Translations under genes and position numbers: made by a program
Origin: Prorocentrum cordatum
Lineage: Eukaryota > Sar > Dinophyceae > Prorocentrales > Prorocentraceae
Reading direction: 5' to 3'
Length of the DNA stretch: 64,000 nt
Assembly: GCA_963575745.1 (NCBI GenBank)
Contig: CAUYUJ010000951.1
Coordinates: forward strand, 1 to 64,000
In this document: positions 10,776-19,182 of the stretch, in pieces
Layout: each line of letters starts with the position of its first letter
Numbering within the stretch: the first letter of the stretch is position 1
The notes under the pieces: generated by a model
Told to the model about the DNA's origin: nothing
The model's database searches: none
Seen by the model: only the letters and a program-made list of their open reading frames with translations

Positions 10776-10949
10776 GACTAGGGCTGACCCGTGGACTCCG
10801 TCCACGACATCTTTCTGGAATGGTTCTCGGAGGAACGGCGCAGATTGTACCGAAAATCTAAACACACGGCGGCGGCTCGGGCGGCGGCAGCGAGACCGCG
10901 CCTTCGTGTCCGAGCTCTTGCAGCGCTCCAGCAGCTTGGCCCAGCGCAC
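10724..10949 (-). pseudogene. PPR gene fragment: basic leader plus decayed half-motif
   Basis: The minus-strand leader CKSSDTKARSRCRRPSRRR and VDGVHGSALVS are the same as in the 7.5-kb copy. The motif that should follow is the 2-nt-shifted YYIAGPSACQKGAG form that also occurs at 2.65 kb. So the copy joins a family I leader to a family II-type decayed motif across the seam. No ATG start and no complete PPR motif remain. Confidence 0.5.
10776..10805. other. Seam plus GTGGAC/GTCCAC hairpin (site 4 of 6)
   Basis: Exact GACTAGGGCTGAC at 10776-10788, then GTGGAC-TCC-GTCCAC at 10791-10805. Confidence 0.7.
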
Positions 10950-12870
10950 TGCTCGTTCACCCCCCTCCTATTGAGGACAGTTTCGAAGTCTCTCGGGGAT
11001 GTGCGTCGAAGTCGAAGCCCATCTGAGGCGTCTCAGGAGCGCTCGGGGAAGGGCTCGGGAGGCCATCGGGGAAAGCCACCGAAAGCGCCGGGGAGGCTCG
11101 CAAGGATCTACAGGGAGGGCCCAAGAGAGCTTCAAGAAAATTTGAAATTCTGTAAAATCTTTAGAGAAACCGCTGTTGGGTCGGCCATCACCTCCGGGCG
11201 CGCCTTGATGGTGCGATCCAGTCGCATCACCGCCAACGGGAGGGTTTGTTCGCCATGTCCCATTCTGTTCGCCCAGAGGGTCTGTGGAGGCCTTCGGGCG
11301 AACAGAACGGGACAGGGCAAGGAATGGGGAAGACTTGTCCGAATCTCCTGGGCCCCCCAGGTGCTCGTCCGAAGAATGCGGAGAGGTCCCAGGGTCATAT
11401 CAATTGGCTGCTGTCCCAGGGGTCCGGTCTGCTTGGCCCGAAGAGTTCGCCAAGGCCCCTGGGGGAACAGAATGGCACAGCATATCGGGCAAAGGGGGGC
11501 GGTAGCTGGCCTGTCAGACCCGGCGTTCGTCTTCTGCCCAAGCGGCGCGGGGCCCACGGGCCCCAGGGTTGGCGGCCCGCTGGGTTTCCTCTTGTTCGCC
11601 CACAGGGTTGGAGGAGGCCTCCAGGCGAACAGAATGGGGCAGGACATGAATGTGGGAGACTTGTCGCAAGCTCCCAGCCCCCCCAAGTGTGCGCCCGAAG
11701 GGTGTGGGGCCGCGTTGGCTCCCTCAAAGGGCCGTCTTGGAGCCGTCTAGGCCCGTCTTGAGGGCGCCGTTTGCCCTGATGGGGCCGTCTTGGTTCGTCG
11801 TGGGCCCTCATGGGCGCGTCCGTAGGCCGTCCTGGGCCCATCGGGGTCCTCGTGGGGCTGTCTTGGAGCCGTCTGGGACCGTGAGGAGGCCGCCTTGGAG
11901 TCGTCTTGGGCCCCTCCTGTGCGCCTCCTTGGGCCGTCCTGGGCCCAGCAGGGGCAGTGTTGGCACCCTCTTGGGGCTGTCTTGGAGCCGTCTTGAGCCG
12001 TCGCAGCGCGCCTTGGGTTGTGCTGGGTCCGTCTTGGCCCGTCTTGGGGCCTTCCTGGGCGTTTCCTCGGACCCTCCTGGGACTTTCTGGGGCCTCTTGG
12101 TGCATCGGACCGCCGAAACGGCGGGAAACGCAAAGGGTGTAACAATAAACAATGGAAAATTAACGATTTTTGCCAGCTGGGGCTCTCTTGCCATCTTGGC
12201 CCGTCTTGAGGCCCCGACCGGGCGCGTCCTTGGGCCGTCCTGGGCGCACCCTCCTGGGACCGTCTTGGAATCGTCTTGGGCCGTCTTGAGCGCGCCTTGG
12301 GCCGTCCTGGGCCCGTCTGGGGCCGTGTTGGCACCCTCGCGGCGAGGAAGCTCGGAGGCGGGCTTCCAAAATGGCCCATTTTGGAAGCTGTTGGGGCCTG
12401 TAGGGGCCTCGTTTGGGCTCCTTGGGAGGCTCCTGGGGCCTCTTCGGGGGATTCTGGGCGGCCCCTTGGGGCCTCTTGGGGGCCTGTTTGGGCCTCCTGG
12501 CGCTCTCTTGGGGCGGAAGGCTCGGATTTTCGGTCCGTGGTCCCCCTCTTGGCCCCCTCTTGGGCCTGTCTTCGGGCCCTCGTGGGCCGTCTTGAGCGTC
12601 TCTTGGGTCGTCTTGGGGCCCTCTTGGGCTGTCTTGGGGCGCTCTTGGAAACCTCTTGGGCCGTTCTGGGGCGCTCTTGGAGGCCTCTTGGGCCGTCTTC
12701 GAGCGTCGGAAAGCGGAAAAGGCGAGAAGGCCCAAATCCTTCCAAAACCGTCGTAAAGCGGATGATTTTGACGCCCAAACCGTCCAAAACCTCCTGAGGC
12801 GGTCCCCTCGTCCGCCCCCGTGGCACCTCTTGGGGACCTCTTTTGGGCTCCTGGGGGCCTCTTGGGCCTC
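10806..12870. repeat. Segmental repeat family I, copy C (diverges after about 12870)
   Basis: Follows copy B closely through the leader and the first two cores. It lacks a short block before GTGGCACCTC near 12820 and departs from copies A and B after about 12870. No gene is seen. Confidence 0.85.
12362..12388. other. Perfect 27-nt palindrome
   Basis: GCTTCCAAAATGG, one central C, then CCATTTTGGAAGC. Copies A and B have unrelated sequence in the left arm at this place, so the palindrome arose within copy C, probably by inverted templating. Confidence 0.8.
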
Positions 12871-13440
12871 TCTGGGCTCGTCTATCGCGCCCCTTGGGCT
12901 GTCTTGGGGCCCCCTAGGGCCTTCTTGGGCGGTCCTCGGGCCGTCTTGGAGCCATCTTGGGCCGCTCTTCGGCCCATCTTGGGGTCCCGTTGGCCTGTCT
13001 TGGGCGCCTCTGGGGCCGTCCTGGGGCCGCCTTGGACCGTCTTGGAGCCCTCTTGGACCGTCTTGGGGTCCTCTTGGGGACCTCTTCGACCGGCTTGAGG
13101 CGGTCTTGGATGCCTCTGGGGGGGGTTCGGAGAGTCGGAAAGCCGAAAAAGCGAGGAAGCAAAAAACCTCGGAAAAGAAACAATGAAAATCAACGATTTT
13201 GGCCTCTCGGGGCTCTCTTGGGAGGCCTATTGGGAGGCCTATTGGGCCGTCTTGGGGAGCTCTTGGGCCGTCTTGGGCCAATCTTGGGCGTCTTGGCCCG
13301 ATCATTCCGCGTCTCGGGGCCCTCTTGGGCCGCCTTCGGGGCATCTTGAGCGGCTCGGAGCCGTCTTTGAGCGGCTCGGAGCCGTCTTTGGGCCGTCGGG
13401 GCGGCCTCCGGAGCGTCTCGGAGCCGTTTCCGGCCATTTG
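12871..13440. repeat. Minisatellite spacer with core (12.87-13.44 kb)
   Basis: Degenerate CCGTCTTGGGC-type minisatellite on this strand with one core at 13130-13210 that includes AAAATCAACGATTTT. No gene is supported; the open frame continuing here from the PPR block is stop-free minisatellite. Confidence 0.8.
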
Positions 13441-13485
13441 ATGCTTTTTCCTTCCGGCACGCGGTTCCTCCGGCCATATAGTATA

Positions 13486-13899
13486 GATGACGTTGGGCTC
13501 CAGCTGTGCCTCCCACATCTCGCTCAGCAGCGCAAGCGCCGGCTGCCACTGCTCGCCCTTCTCGCACGCGCTGATCCCAGCGTTGTAGCTGATGACGTTG
13601 GGTTCCAGCTTCGCCTCCCGCATCTCGCTCAGCAGCGCAAGCGCCCGCTGCCACTGCTCGCCCTTCTCGCACGCGCTGATCCCAGCGTTGTAGCTGATGA
13701 CGTTGGGTTCCAGCTTCGCCTCCCGCATCTCGCTCAGCAGCGCAAGCGCCCGCTGCCACTGCTCGCCCTTCTCGCACGCGCTGATCCCAGCGTTGTAGCT
13801 GACTAGGGCTGACCCGTGGACTCCGTCCACTTGCGGGGTGGAGGGAGTACTGCTGGAAGGCGCACCTGATGACGTTGGGCTCCTTGTTCGCCTGGCCAA
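13486..13899 (-). CDS. PPR protein fragment, three near-identical motifs
   Basis: After a Ser/Thr/Pro-rich leader (residues 1-25) and VDGVHGSALV across the seam, three 35-residue PPR motifs follow at residues 33-67, 68-102 and 103-137, each reading SYNAGISACEKGEQWQ.ALALLSEM.EA.LEPNVI. The 105-bp DNA units at 13591-13695 and 13696-13800 are identical, which indicates very recent tandem duplication or gene conversion. The first codon of the open frame is not ATG, so the 5' end is unresolved and a splice acceptor or missing upstream exon is likely. After the third EPNVI a fourth half-motif (YYMAGGTACRKEKASNG, about 13432-13483) is shifted by 2 nt and then dissolves into minisatellite. Expected role is sequence-specific RNA binding. 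The frame stays open to about 12160, but that tail is not credible protein. Confidence 0.7.
13801..13830. other. Seam plus GTGGAC/GTCCAC hairpin (site 5 of 6)
   Basis: GACTAGGGCTGAC at 13801-13813, then GTGGAC-TCC-GTCCAC at 13816-13830. Upstream in the PPR sense the sequence differs from family I and II leaders, so the seam plus hairpin is shared more widely than either leader. Confidence 0.7.
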
Positions 13900-14180
13900 C
13901 GACGCTTGTCATGAGGACCCTCTCGAAACGCTCTCGGAGGCTTCATGGCCGCCGCTGGTTGTGCTGAGTGCTGCCTGCTGCTACTCGCTGCTGTTTGCTT
14001 TGTCGTTCTTCTGCTGCCGCCTGCGGTTTGACTGGTGTGGGCTGCTGCTTGCTACGGCTTGGTGCTGCTGCTAGCTTTTTGCCTGGTGCTGGATGTTGCT
14101 GCATGCTGCATGATGCTGAATGACGCTTGCGTTGTCAACGCGTGCTGCTGATGCTGCACGGCTCTTTAGTGTCTGCGAAA
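13900..14180. other. Spacer rich in TGCTG, no gene recognised
   Basis: Non-minisatellite sequence with many TGCTGC/TGCTTG words. A short plus-strand frame of about 78 codons rich in Cys, Leu and Ala looks compositional. I see no conserved motif. Confidence 0.5.
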
Positions 14181-15585
14181 TGCCTGTCGCCTCTCGTCCG
14201 CTCCCACCCTCCTGGAGGCAATTCTGAAACCACTTAGGGCCTCGTGGGGGCCGTTTCGGAGCCACTTGGGGTCTTCTGGGCCTCCCGGGGAGGCTCTTAG
14301 GGCCCTCTTGGGCCGTCTTGGGTGCCTCTTGGGCCGTCTTGGGGCCAGCTGAGGCCGGCTTGGGCGCCTCTTGGGCTGTCCTGGGCCGTCTCGGGCCGCT
14401 CTTGGGGCCGTCTTGGGTGCCTCTTGAGCCGTCTTGGGCGCCTCCTGGGCCGTGCTGGGGCCGTCTTGGGGAGTCGTGGGGCCGTCTTGGGGCCCTCTTG
14501 GCCCGTCTTCGGGCTCTCTTGGGGCCCTCTTCGGCCGTCTTGGAGCTGTCTGGGGGACCTCTGGGACCGTCTTGGAGCGTCGGGAAGCCGAAAAGGCGAG
14601 GAGGCCGAAAACATCGAAAAACATAATGGAAATCATCGATTTTTGCCACTCGGGACCCTCTCTTGGGGCATCTTGGAGACCTCCGGAGCCGTCTTGGGCC
14701 AATCTTGAGCGTCTTGGGCTCATTTTTGGGCGTGCCGGGGCCCTCTGGGGCCATCTTGAAGGTCTCTTGAGGCCTTCCTTGGCGCGTCTTGGAGCGTCTC
14801 GGAGCGCGCCGGGGCCTGCTGGGGCCCGTCTTGGGGCCCTCTTGGCCCGTCTTGGGGCTCTCTTGGGGCCCTCTTCGGCCGTCTTAGAGCGGTCTGGGGG
14901 ACCTCTGGGACCGTCTTGGAGCGTCGGGAAGCCGAAAAGGCGAGAAGGCCGAAAACATAGAAAAACATAATGGAAATCATAGTTTTTTGCCACTCGGGGC
15001 CCTGTTGGGAGGCCTCTTGGGAAGCCTCTTGGGGCGTCTTGGAGACCTCTGGAGCCGTCTTGGGCCAATCTTGAGCGTCTTGGGCTCATTTTTGGGCGTG
15101 CCGGGGCCCTCTGGGGCCATCTTGAAGGTCTCTTGGGGCCTTCCTTGGCTCGTCTTGGAGCGTCTCGGAGCGCGCCGGGGCCTGCTGGGGCCCGTCTTGG
15201 GGCCCTCTTGGCCCGTCTTGACGCTCTCCTGGGGGCCTCTTCGGCTGTCTTGGAGCGGTCTTGGGGACCTCTGGGGCCGTCTTGGAGCCTCGGGAAGCCG
15301 AAAAGGCGAGAAGGCCAAAAACATCGAAAAACACAATGGAAATCCACGATTTCTGCCACTCGGGACCCTCTTAGGAGGCCTCTTGGGAGGCTTCTTGGGC
15401 CGTCTTGGAGGTCTCTGGAGCCGTCTTGGGCCAATCTCGAGCGTCTAAGCCCATCTTTGGGCGTGCCGGGGCCCTCCGGGGCCGTCTTGGTGGCCTCTCT
15501 GGGCCCTTTTGGCGTGTCTTGGGGCCTCCCGAGGCGGCCCGGGGCGGCCCGGGGCCAGCCTGGGGCCGTAAAGGGACGATTTTGT
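14181..15585. repeat. Three tandem minisatellite/core units of about 340-370 bp
   Basis: Cores beginning at about 14575, 14925 and 15292 share GTCGGGAAGCCGAAAAGGCG (or a close variant) and an AATGGAAATC motif. The unit period is about 340-370 bp. The first 60 bp repeat the GTCGCCTCTCGTCCGCTCCC block known from family I. Long frames on both strands are artefacts of stop-free repeats. Confidence 0.8.
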
Positions 15586-15650
15586 GCACTTGAGTGCCTG
15601 ACCTTCTCGCACGCGCTTCCACCCGCCATGTAGGAGAGACTAGGGCTGAC
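15586..15650 (-). pseudogene. Decayed PPR half-motif
   Basis: The minus strand reads SLSYMAGGSACEKVRHSSAQN, matching the first half of the PPR motif, then the frame enters minisatellite. It is preceded by the seam and the family II leader. Confidence 0.55.
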
Positions 15651-15670
15651 CCGCGGCCTTCCGGCCGCGG
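15638..15670. other. Seam plus CCGCGGCC/GGCCGCGG hairpin (site 6 of 6)
   Basis: GACTAGGGCTGAC at 15638-15650 is directly followed by CCGCGGCC-TTCC-GGCCGCGG (15651-15670). It is identical in layout to the site at 2671. Confidence 0.7.
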
Positions 15671-16735
15671 AATCTGCCCGCCATGGCGTGGACGTGGAAG
15701 TGGAGCGTCTCCGGGGCCTGGCAGGTGAGGGGGGGGTGGAGGGGACGGCGTGGATGGAGGAGGTGGCCGCTGGAGGAGGAGGCGGGGGGGGATGCAGGCA
15801 AGCAGACATGAAGGCAGGAACGCGGTGGTGGAGGCGGTGTCAGTGGAAGCGCACCCATGTAGGCATGACATGGTGTGGACAGAAGCTGTTTCTCACGCCC
15901 CAGTCTGTGTTCATCATAGCTTCTGCGGGGAGGGTAGCCGTGATAATTTTATGAGCTCTTCGCCGGGGCCGAACAATAATTTTATCTGGTAGTGTGGTGA
16001 CAATGGGGCCGGTGGGCGCGGCCTAAGAGGCCCGCAAGAGGGCGGCGAGACAGCCCAAAAGGTCTCCAGGACGGGCCAAGAGGCTTCCCAGAAGGCCCCA
16101 GAGGGCCCCACGAACTCCCTAAGACGGGCCCCAGTGCGAGGACACGAATCGACATTTCGAGCGCACCGCCCCAAGACGTCCCCCAAAAGCGCGGAAATGG
16201 CTCACAGAGGGTCCAAGAAGCCCCAAAGACGACGCTGGGTAAGAAGGATCCAAGGCCTCTTGGGGGCCGTTTGGGGGCAATTTGTTTGCCTCCTGGGGGT
16301 CTCTCGGGGCCCTTTCGGGCCGTCTTGAGTGCCTCTTGGGCCGTCTTGTGGCGATGTGGGGCCGTCTCGGGCGCCTCTCGGACCATCTTGGGGCCGTCTT
16401 GGGCTCATCTTGGGCTGATATTGGGCGCTATTGGGGCTGCCTTGCCGTCTCGGGCGCCTCTGGAGCCGTCCCGGGGCCATCTCGGGCCGTTTTGAAATCC
16501 TCCTGGGGGCGTCTGGGAGCGTCTTGGGCATCTGAGGGCCTGCACAGCCGTCTTGGAGACTGTGCAGATGGAAAGGCTTGGGGACGGGGCGGTGGGGGAT
16601 TGTACAACCGTCTTGGAGACGGGGCGGTGGGACCGTCATGGGCCATTATGAACTGCTCTTGGTGCTGTCTTGGGTGCGTCTTGGGCCCTGTCGGGCGCCT
16701 CTGGAGCCGTCCCGGGGCCGTGATTGGCCGTTTGG
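15671..16735. repeat. Segmental repeat family II, copy c, with ATG-initiated leader frame
   Basis: Third family II copy. On the minus strand an ATG at 15869-15871 opens a frame beginning MSCLHGCASTDTASTTAFLP and rich in Pro/Ser, which crosses the hairpin and seam as GRGSALVS but then misses the PPR half-motif frame by 2 nt. This is the clearest candidate N-terminus of a family II PPR copy, though it may be a pseudogene. Confidence 0.75.
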
Positions 16736-17290
16736 GGGCCGGGCCTAGGCGCGATTAGCAAAAACACGCGGTTTTTCAGGCATAGTCAGAGTCAGGGGAA
16801 CACGTTTGCGGGTCTCGGTTGGGGGCCGCGCAGGGAGGTCTTGGGACCGTCTTGGGGGTCTCGGGCCGTCTCGGAGGTCGCTTTCGGCCGCCTTTGGCGG
16901 CATCTCGGTCTCTTCTTGGGGCGTCTTGAGGCCATCTTGAGGGTCTCGGGCCGTCTCGTAGGTCGCTTTGGGCCCGCTCGGACGGGATCTGGGGCCCGGT
17001 TGGGGCTGACCTGGGGATGAGGCTTGAAGCTCTCTTGGGTCCGTCGGGGAGCGGCGCAGAGCTCTGGCAGGTCGAAACCAGCAGAAGCGAGAGAGCAGCG
17101 GGATCTGGCGCCTGGTTGGGGCTGACTTGGGGGTGGCTTGAAGCTCTCGTGGGTCCGTCGGGGAGCGGCTCAGAGCTCTGGCAGGTCGAAACCAGCAGAA
17201 CCGAGAGAGCAGCGGCGCGGCCCCCGATACAGCCAAGGGTGCGGGTGCTGGGATACGTAGGGCTCCCGAACCTGCTGTAGTGGCCTGCGG
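16736..17290. repeat. Spacer with a 2 x ~115-bp tandem duplication (16985-17215)
   Basis: Two direct copies share GGTTGGGGCTGAC, TGGGTCCGTCGGGGAGCGGC and GGTCGAAACCAGCAGAA, offset by about 115 bp. The surrounding sequence is unique and I recognise no gene. Confidence 0.75.
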
Positions 17291-18119
17291 GCAATGTCGC
17301 CGCGGGCCTGGGTAATGGGTAAGAGATCTCGTGGATGTTGGTTGGGATCTCATGGGTGGCCTCTCGGGAGCCTCTGGGAGACAGGTTGGGGACTTCGTGA
17401 TAGCAGTTTGGGGGCGTCCTGGGGCCTCTCGGGCCCTCTTTTGGGGCCCCTTGGGGGCCGTATAGGGCGCTTGGCGGCCTCTGGGGGGCCTCTTGGAGCC
17501 TCTGTGGGGCGTCCTGGGGCCTCCTTGGGATGTCTTGGGAGCGTCCCGGCGTTTCTTTGGGGCGTCTTGGGGCTTCCTGGAGGCCTCTTGGGGTGGAGGC
17601 CTAAATTTGACGGTTCCGGGTCCCTGTCTTGGGCCTCTCTTGGGGCCTTCTTGGGGCCCTCTTGGGCTGTCTTGGGCGACTCCGGGGCCGTCTTGGGGCC
17701 CTCTTGGGCCGTCTTGGGGCCGTCTGAAAGGCCTCTTGGGCCGTCTCGGAACGGTCTGGGGGGCCTCTTGGGCGGTCTTGGAGCGTCGGAAAGCCGAAAC
17801 AGCAAGAAGGGCAGAAACATCGGAAAAGAACCATAGAAAATCAACGATTTTGGCTTCTGCGGCCCCTCTTGGAGGTACACTTCGAGCGCTCTGGGGGCCT
17901 CGTGGACGCGTCTCGGGCCGTCTTGAAGGCGTCTTGAAGCCATTTTGAGCGTCTCGGATCCACTCTTGGACCGTCTTGGGCCGTCTTCGGGACGTCCTGA
18001 GGCTGTCTTGGGGCGATCTGGGAATCCTGGATCAGTCCGCCAGCGGTCCGGGAGCCTCCCGGGCCCGTCGGGCAGCGGCCCGGAGGCTCTCCGGGCGGCC
18101 CGCGAGCTCTCTGGGCGGC
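17291..18119. repeat. Minisatellite with core, last leftward-oriented block
   Basis: Degenerate CCTCTTGGGG repeats with one core at 17785-17865 containing AAAATCAACGATTTT. This is the rightmost long block in the minus-sense orientation before the strand switch. No gene. Confidence 0.8.
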
Positions 18120-18177
18120 CCGGGGCGCTGCCACTGCCTGTACTTCTCGCGCGCGCTTCGCCCGGAATTGTAGTACA
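18120..18177 (-). pseudogene. Frame-shifted fourth PPR half-motif
   Basis: YYNSGRSAREKYRQWQR is offset by 2 nt from the three-motif frame above, the same offset seen at the ends of the 7.5- and 13.5-kb PPR blocks. Confidence 0.5.
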
Positions 18178-18531
18178 GATGACGTCGAGCTCCAGCTTCG
18201 CCTCCTGCATCTCGCTCAGCAGTGCCAGCGCTGGCTGCCACTGCCCGCCCTTCTCGCACGCGCTGATCCCAACGTTGTAGCTGATGACGTTGGGCTCCAG
18301 CTTCGCCTTCCACATGTCACTGAGCACTGAAAGCGCGTGTTGCCATTGCCCGCCTTTTCTGCATGCGCTGGCAATCGCAATGTAGTGGCCTGGGACAAGT
18401 TGCACACCTAATCGAAGTCCTTCGCGGAGCAACCGCAGTGCTACGCTCCATTGTTTTGTCCGACCGCAGTTCTTAATCGACGCTTCGAGGGAAATAACGC
18501 CTTCTCGAGACCCTCGGCCGATGCCCAGCAT
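18178..18531 (-). CDS. PPR protein with spliced-leader-tagged 5' end, three motifs
   Basis: This is the best-supported gene start in the window. An ATG at 18529-18531 begins MLGIGRGSREG. Three PPR motifs follow: ISLEASIKNCGRTKQWSVAL, then HYIAIASACRKGGQWQHAL, then ISYNVGISACEKGGQWQPAL. Motif period is 35-36 residues, typical of P-type PPR proteins, which bind RNA, usually in plastids or mitochondria. The frame is also open upstream of the ATG. Spliced-leader relics occupy the 5' untranslated region at 18554-18626, so the locus probably derives from reverse-transcribed mRNA. After LELDVI (18178) a fourth half-motif, YYNSGRSAREKYRQWQR, continues offset by 2 nt, followed by minisatellite. Thus either the gene ends or splices near here, or it is a truncated retrocopy. 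No targeting peptide is evident. Confidence 0.7.
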
Positions 18532-18553
18532 CCAAGAAGACACGGCACCGCGG

Positions 18554-18604
18554 CTTGAGCCACACTGTAAATACCTTGGGTCAAAATGGCTTGAGCCAAC
18601 ATGG
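18554..18604 (-). other. Three degraded spliced-leader relics in tandem
   Basis: Downstream of the full leader lie 15-nt relics lacking the first 7 nt of the leader: CCATGTTGGCTCAAG (18590-18604, one mismatch), CCATTTTGACCCAAG (18575-18589, two mismatches) and ACAGTGTGGCTCAAG (18554-18568, three mismatches). Loss of the 5' part is expected because the leader's own CCGTAG supplies a new acceptor AG. Rising divergence with distance suggests successive rounds of retroposition. Confidence 0.85.
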
Positions 18605-18626
18605 CTTGAGCCAAAATGGCTACGGA
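18605..18626 (-). other. Genomic copy of the dinoflagellate spliced leader (DinoSL)
   Basis: The minus strand matches the full 22-nt DinoSL consensus: a D position (T here, 18626), then CCGTAGCC, ATTTTGG and CTCAAG without mismatch. DinoSL is added by trans-splicing to the 5' ends of dinoflagellate nuclear mRNAs. A genomic copy directly upstream of a coding region is the known mark of a trans-spliced mRNA reverse-transcribed back into the genome. It is not an SL RNA gene: no GT donor follows CTCAAG, and no Sm site was recognised. Confidence 0.92.
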
Positions 18627-18650
18627 GCTGGTGGGGATACGCGAAGCGTC
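18627..18650 (-). promoter_or_regulatory. Putative trans-splice acceptor context
   Basis: On the minus strand, GACGCTTCGCGTATCCCC then ACCAGC precedes the genomic leader, giving an AG acceptor immediately upstream. Nearly the same 22 bases recur at 41180-41203 in an unrelated context. Inference only. Confidence 0.4.
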
Positions 18651-18690
18651 AAGCATTTTCGTTGTCTCTTAAGATGTCTGATCGGTGTCG

Positions 18691-18813
18691 ATGGGGTCGG
18701 AGGATCGCGCCGCATCGACGATGCATCGGCGACGTCGGCGTGAAGCAAAACAGGATCCACATCGAACCGGATCGCCGATGCATCGGCGATGCCGAGCGAT
18801 CCTCCGACCCCAT
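18691..18813. other. Large inverted repeat, about 41-bp arms
   Basis: The left arm (18691-18731) starts ATGGGGTCGGAGGATCGC and ends CGATGCATCGGCG. The right arm (18773-18813) is its near-perfect reverse complement, with few mismatches. The spacer is about 41 nt and each arm carries the inner palindrome CGATGCATCG. It lies upstream of the spliced-leader copy in the PPR sense. It may be a MITE-like element or a cruciform-forming site. Confidence 0.8.
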
Positions 18814-19071
18814 CTACTCGGACCCCATTTGGGAGGCCTAGAGAAGTGCCTCCATACACGCACACCGTGAACCCTGGTATTATTTTTGTTGGCGTGATCC
18901 TCGGTACTGTACTATTGACGTGCAACTGCCCCATCGTCCAGTTACCGAGATGCGCCAGCAGTATGCTTGTGATGCGCTCGCTCTGACATGCCGTCCTCCT
19001 TCTCTTCGTCCCCATCCTCTCCCTTCCCCTTCCTTCTCACCTTCCTGTGCGTGTTCCTCTGTCTCTGCACT
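18814..19071. other. Unique sequence, no gene recognised
   Basis: Mixed-composition DNA between the inverted repeat and a GC minisatellite. Short open frames exist on both strands without recognisable motifs. It lies within the zone where minisatellite orientation reverses. Confidence 0.4.
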
Positions 19072-19182
19072 TCCCGTCAGGCGTATCGGGCGGGCGGGAC
19101 CCTAACGGGCGGGTCGGGCGAGCGGGACCCTAACGAGCGAGTCGGGCGGGCGGGACCCTAACGGGTGGGTGGGGGCGGGCAG
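19072..19182. repeat. GC minisatellite, unit about 30 bp (GGGCGGGCGGGACCCTAACG)
   Basis: Three to four tandem units of CGGGCGGGACCCTAACG type. Related GGGCGGGCGGG/ACCC words recur at 34080-34120 and 38505-38590. G-quadruplex potential is high. Confidence 0.7.

Noticed and set aside
12160-13485. Continuation of the PPR open frame for about 440 more codons
   Set aside because: The tail is Pro/Arg/Gly/Gln minisatellite (GPQDGPRR..). The repeat has no stop in any frame, so openness is not evidence of coding; the neighbouring frames on both strands are equally open.
18605-18626. A functional SL RNA gene
   Set aside because: In an SL RNA gene CTCAAG is followed by a GT donor and an Sm-site-bearing intron half. 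Here it is followed by CCATGTTGG, a second leader relic.
19072-19182. ACCCTAACGGG repeats as an internal telomere
   Set aside because: The unit is about 30 bp and mostly GGGCGGGC. It lacks tandem TTTAGGG or TTAGGG units.
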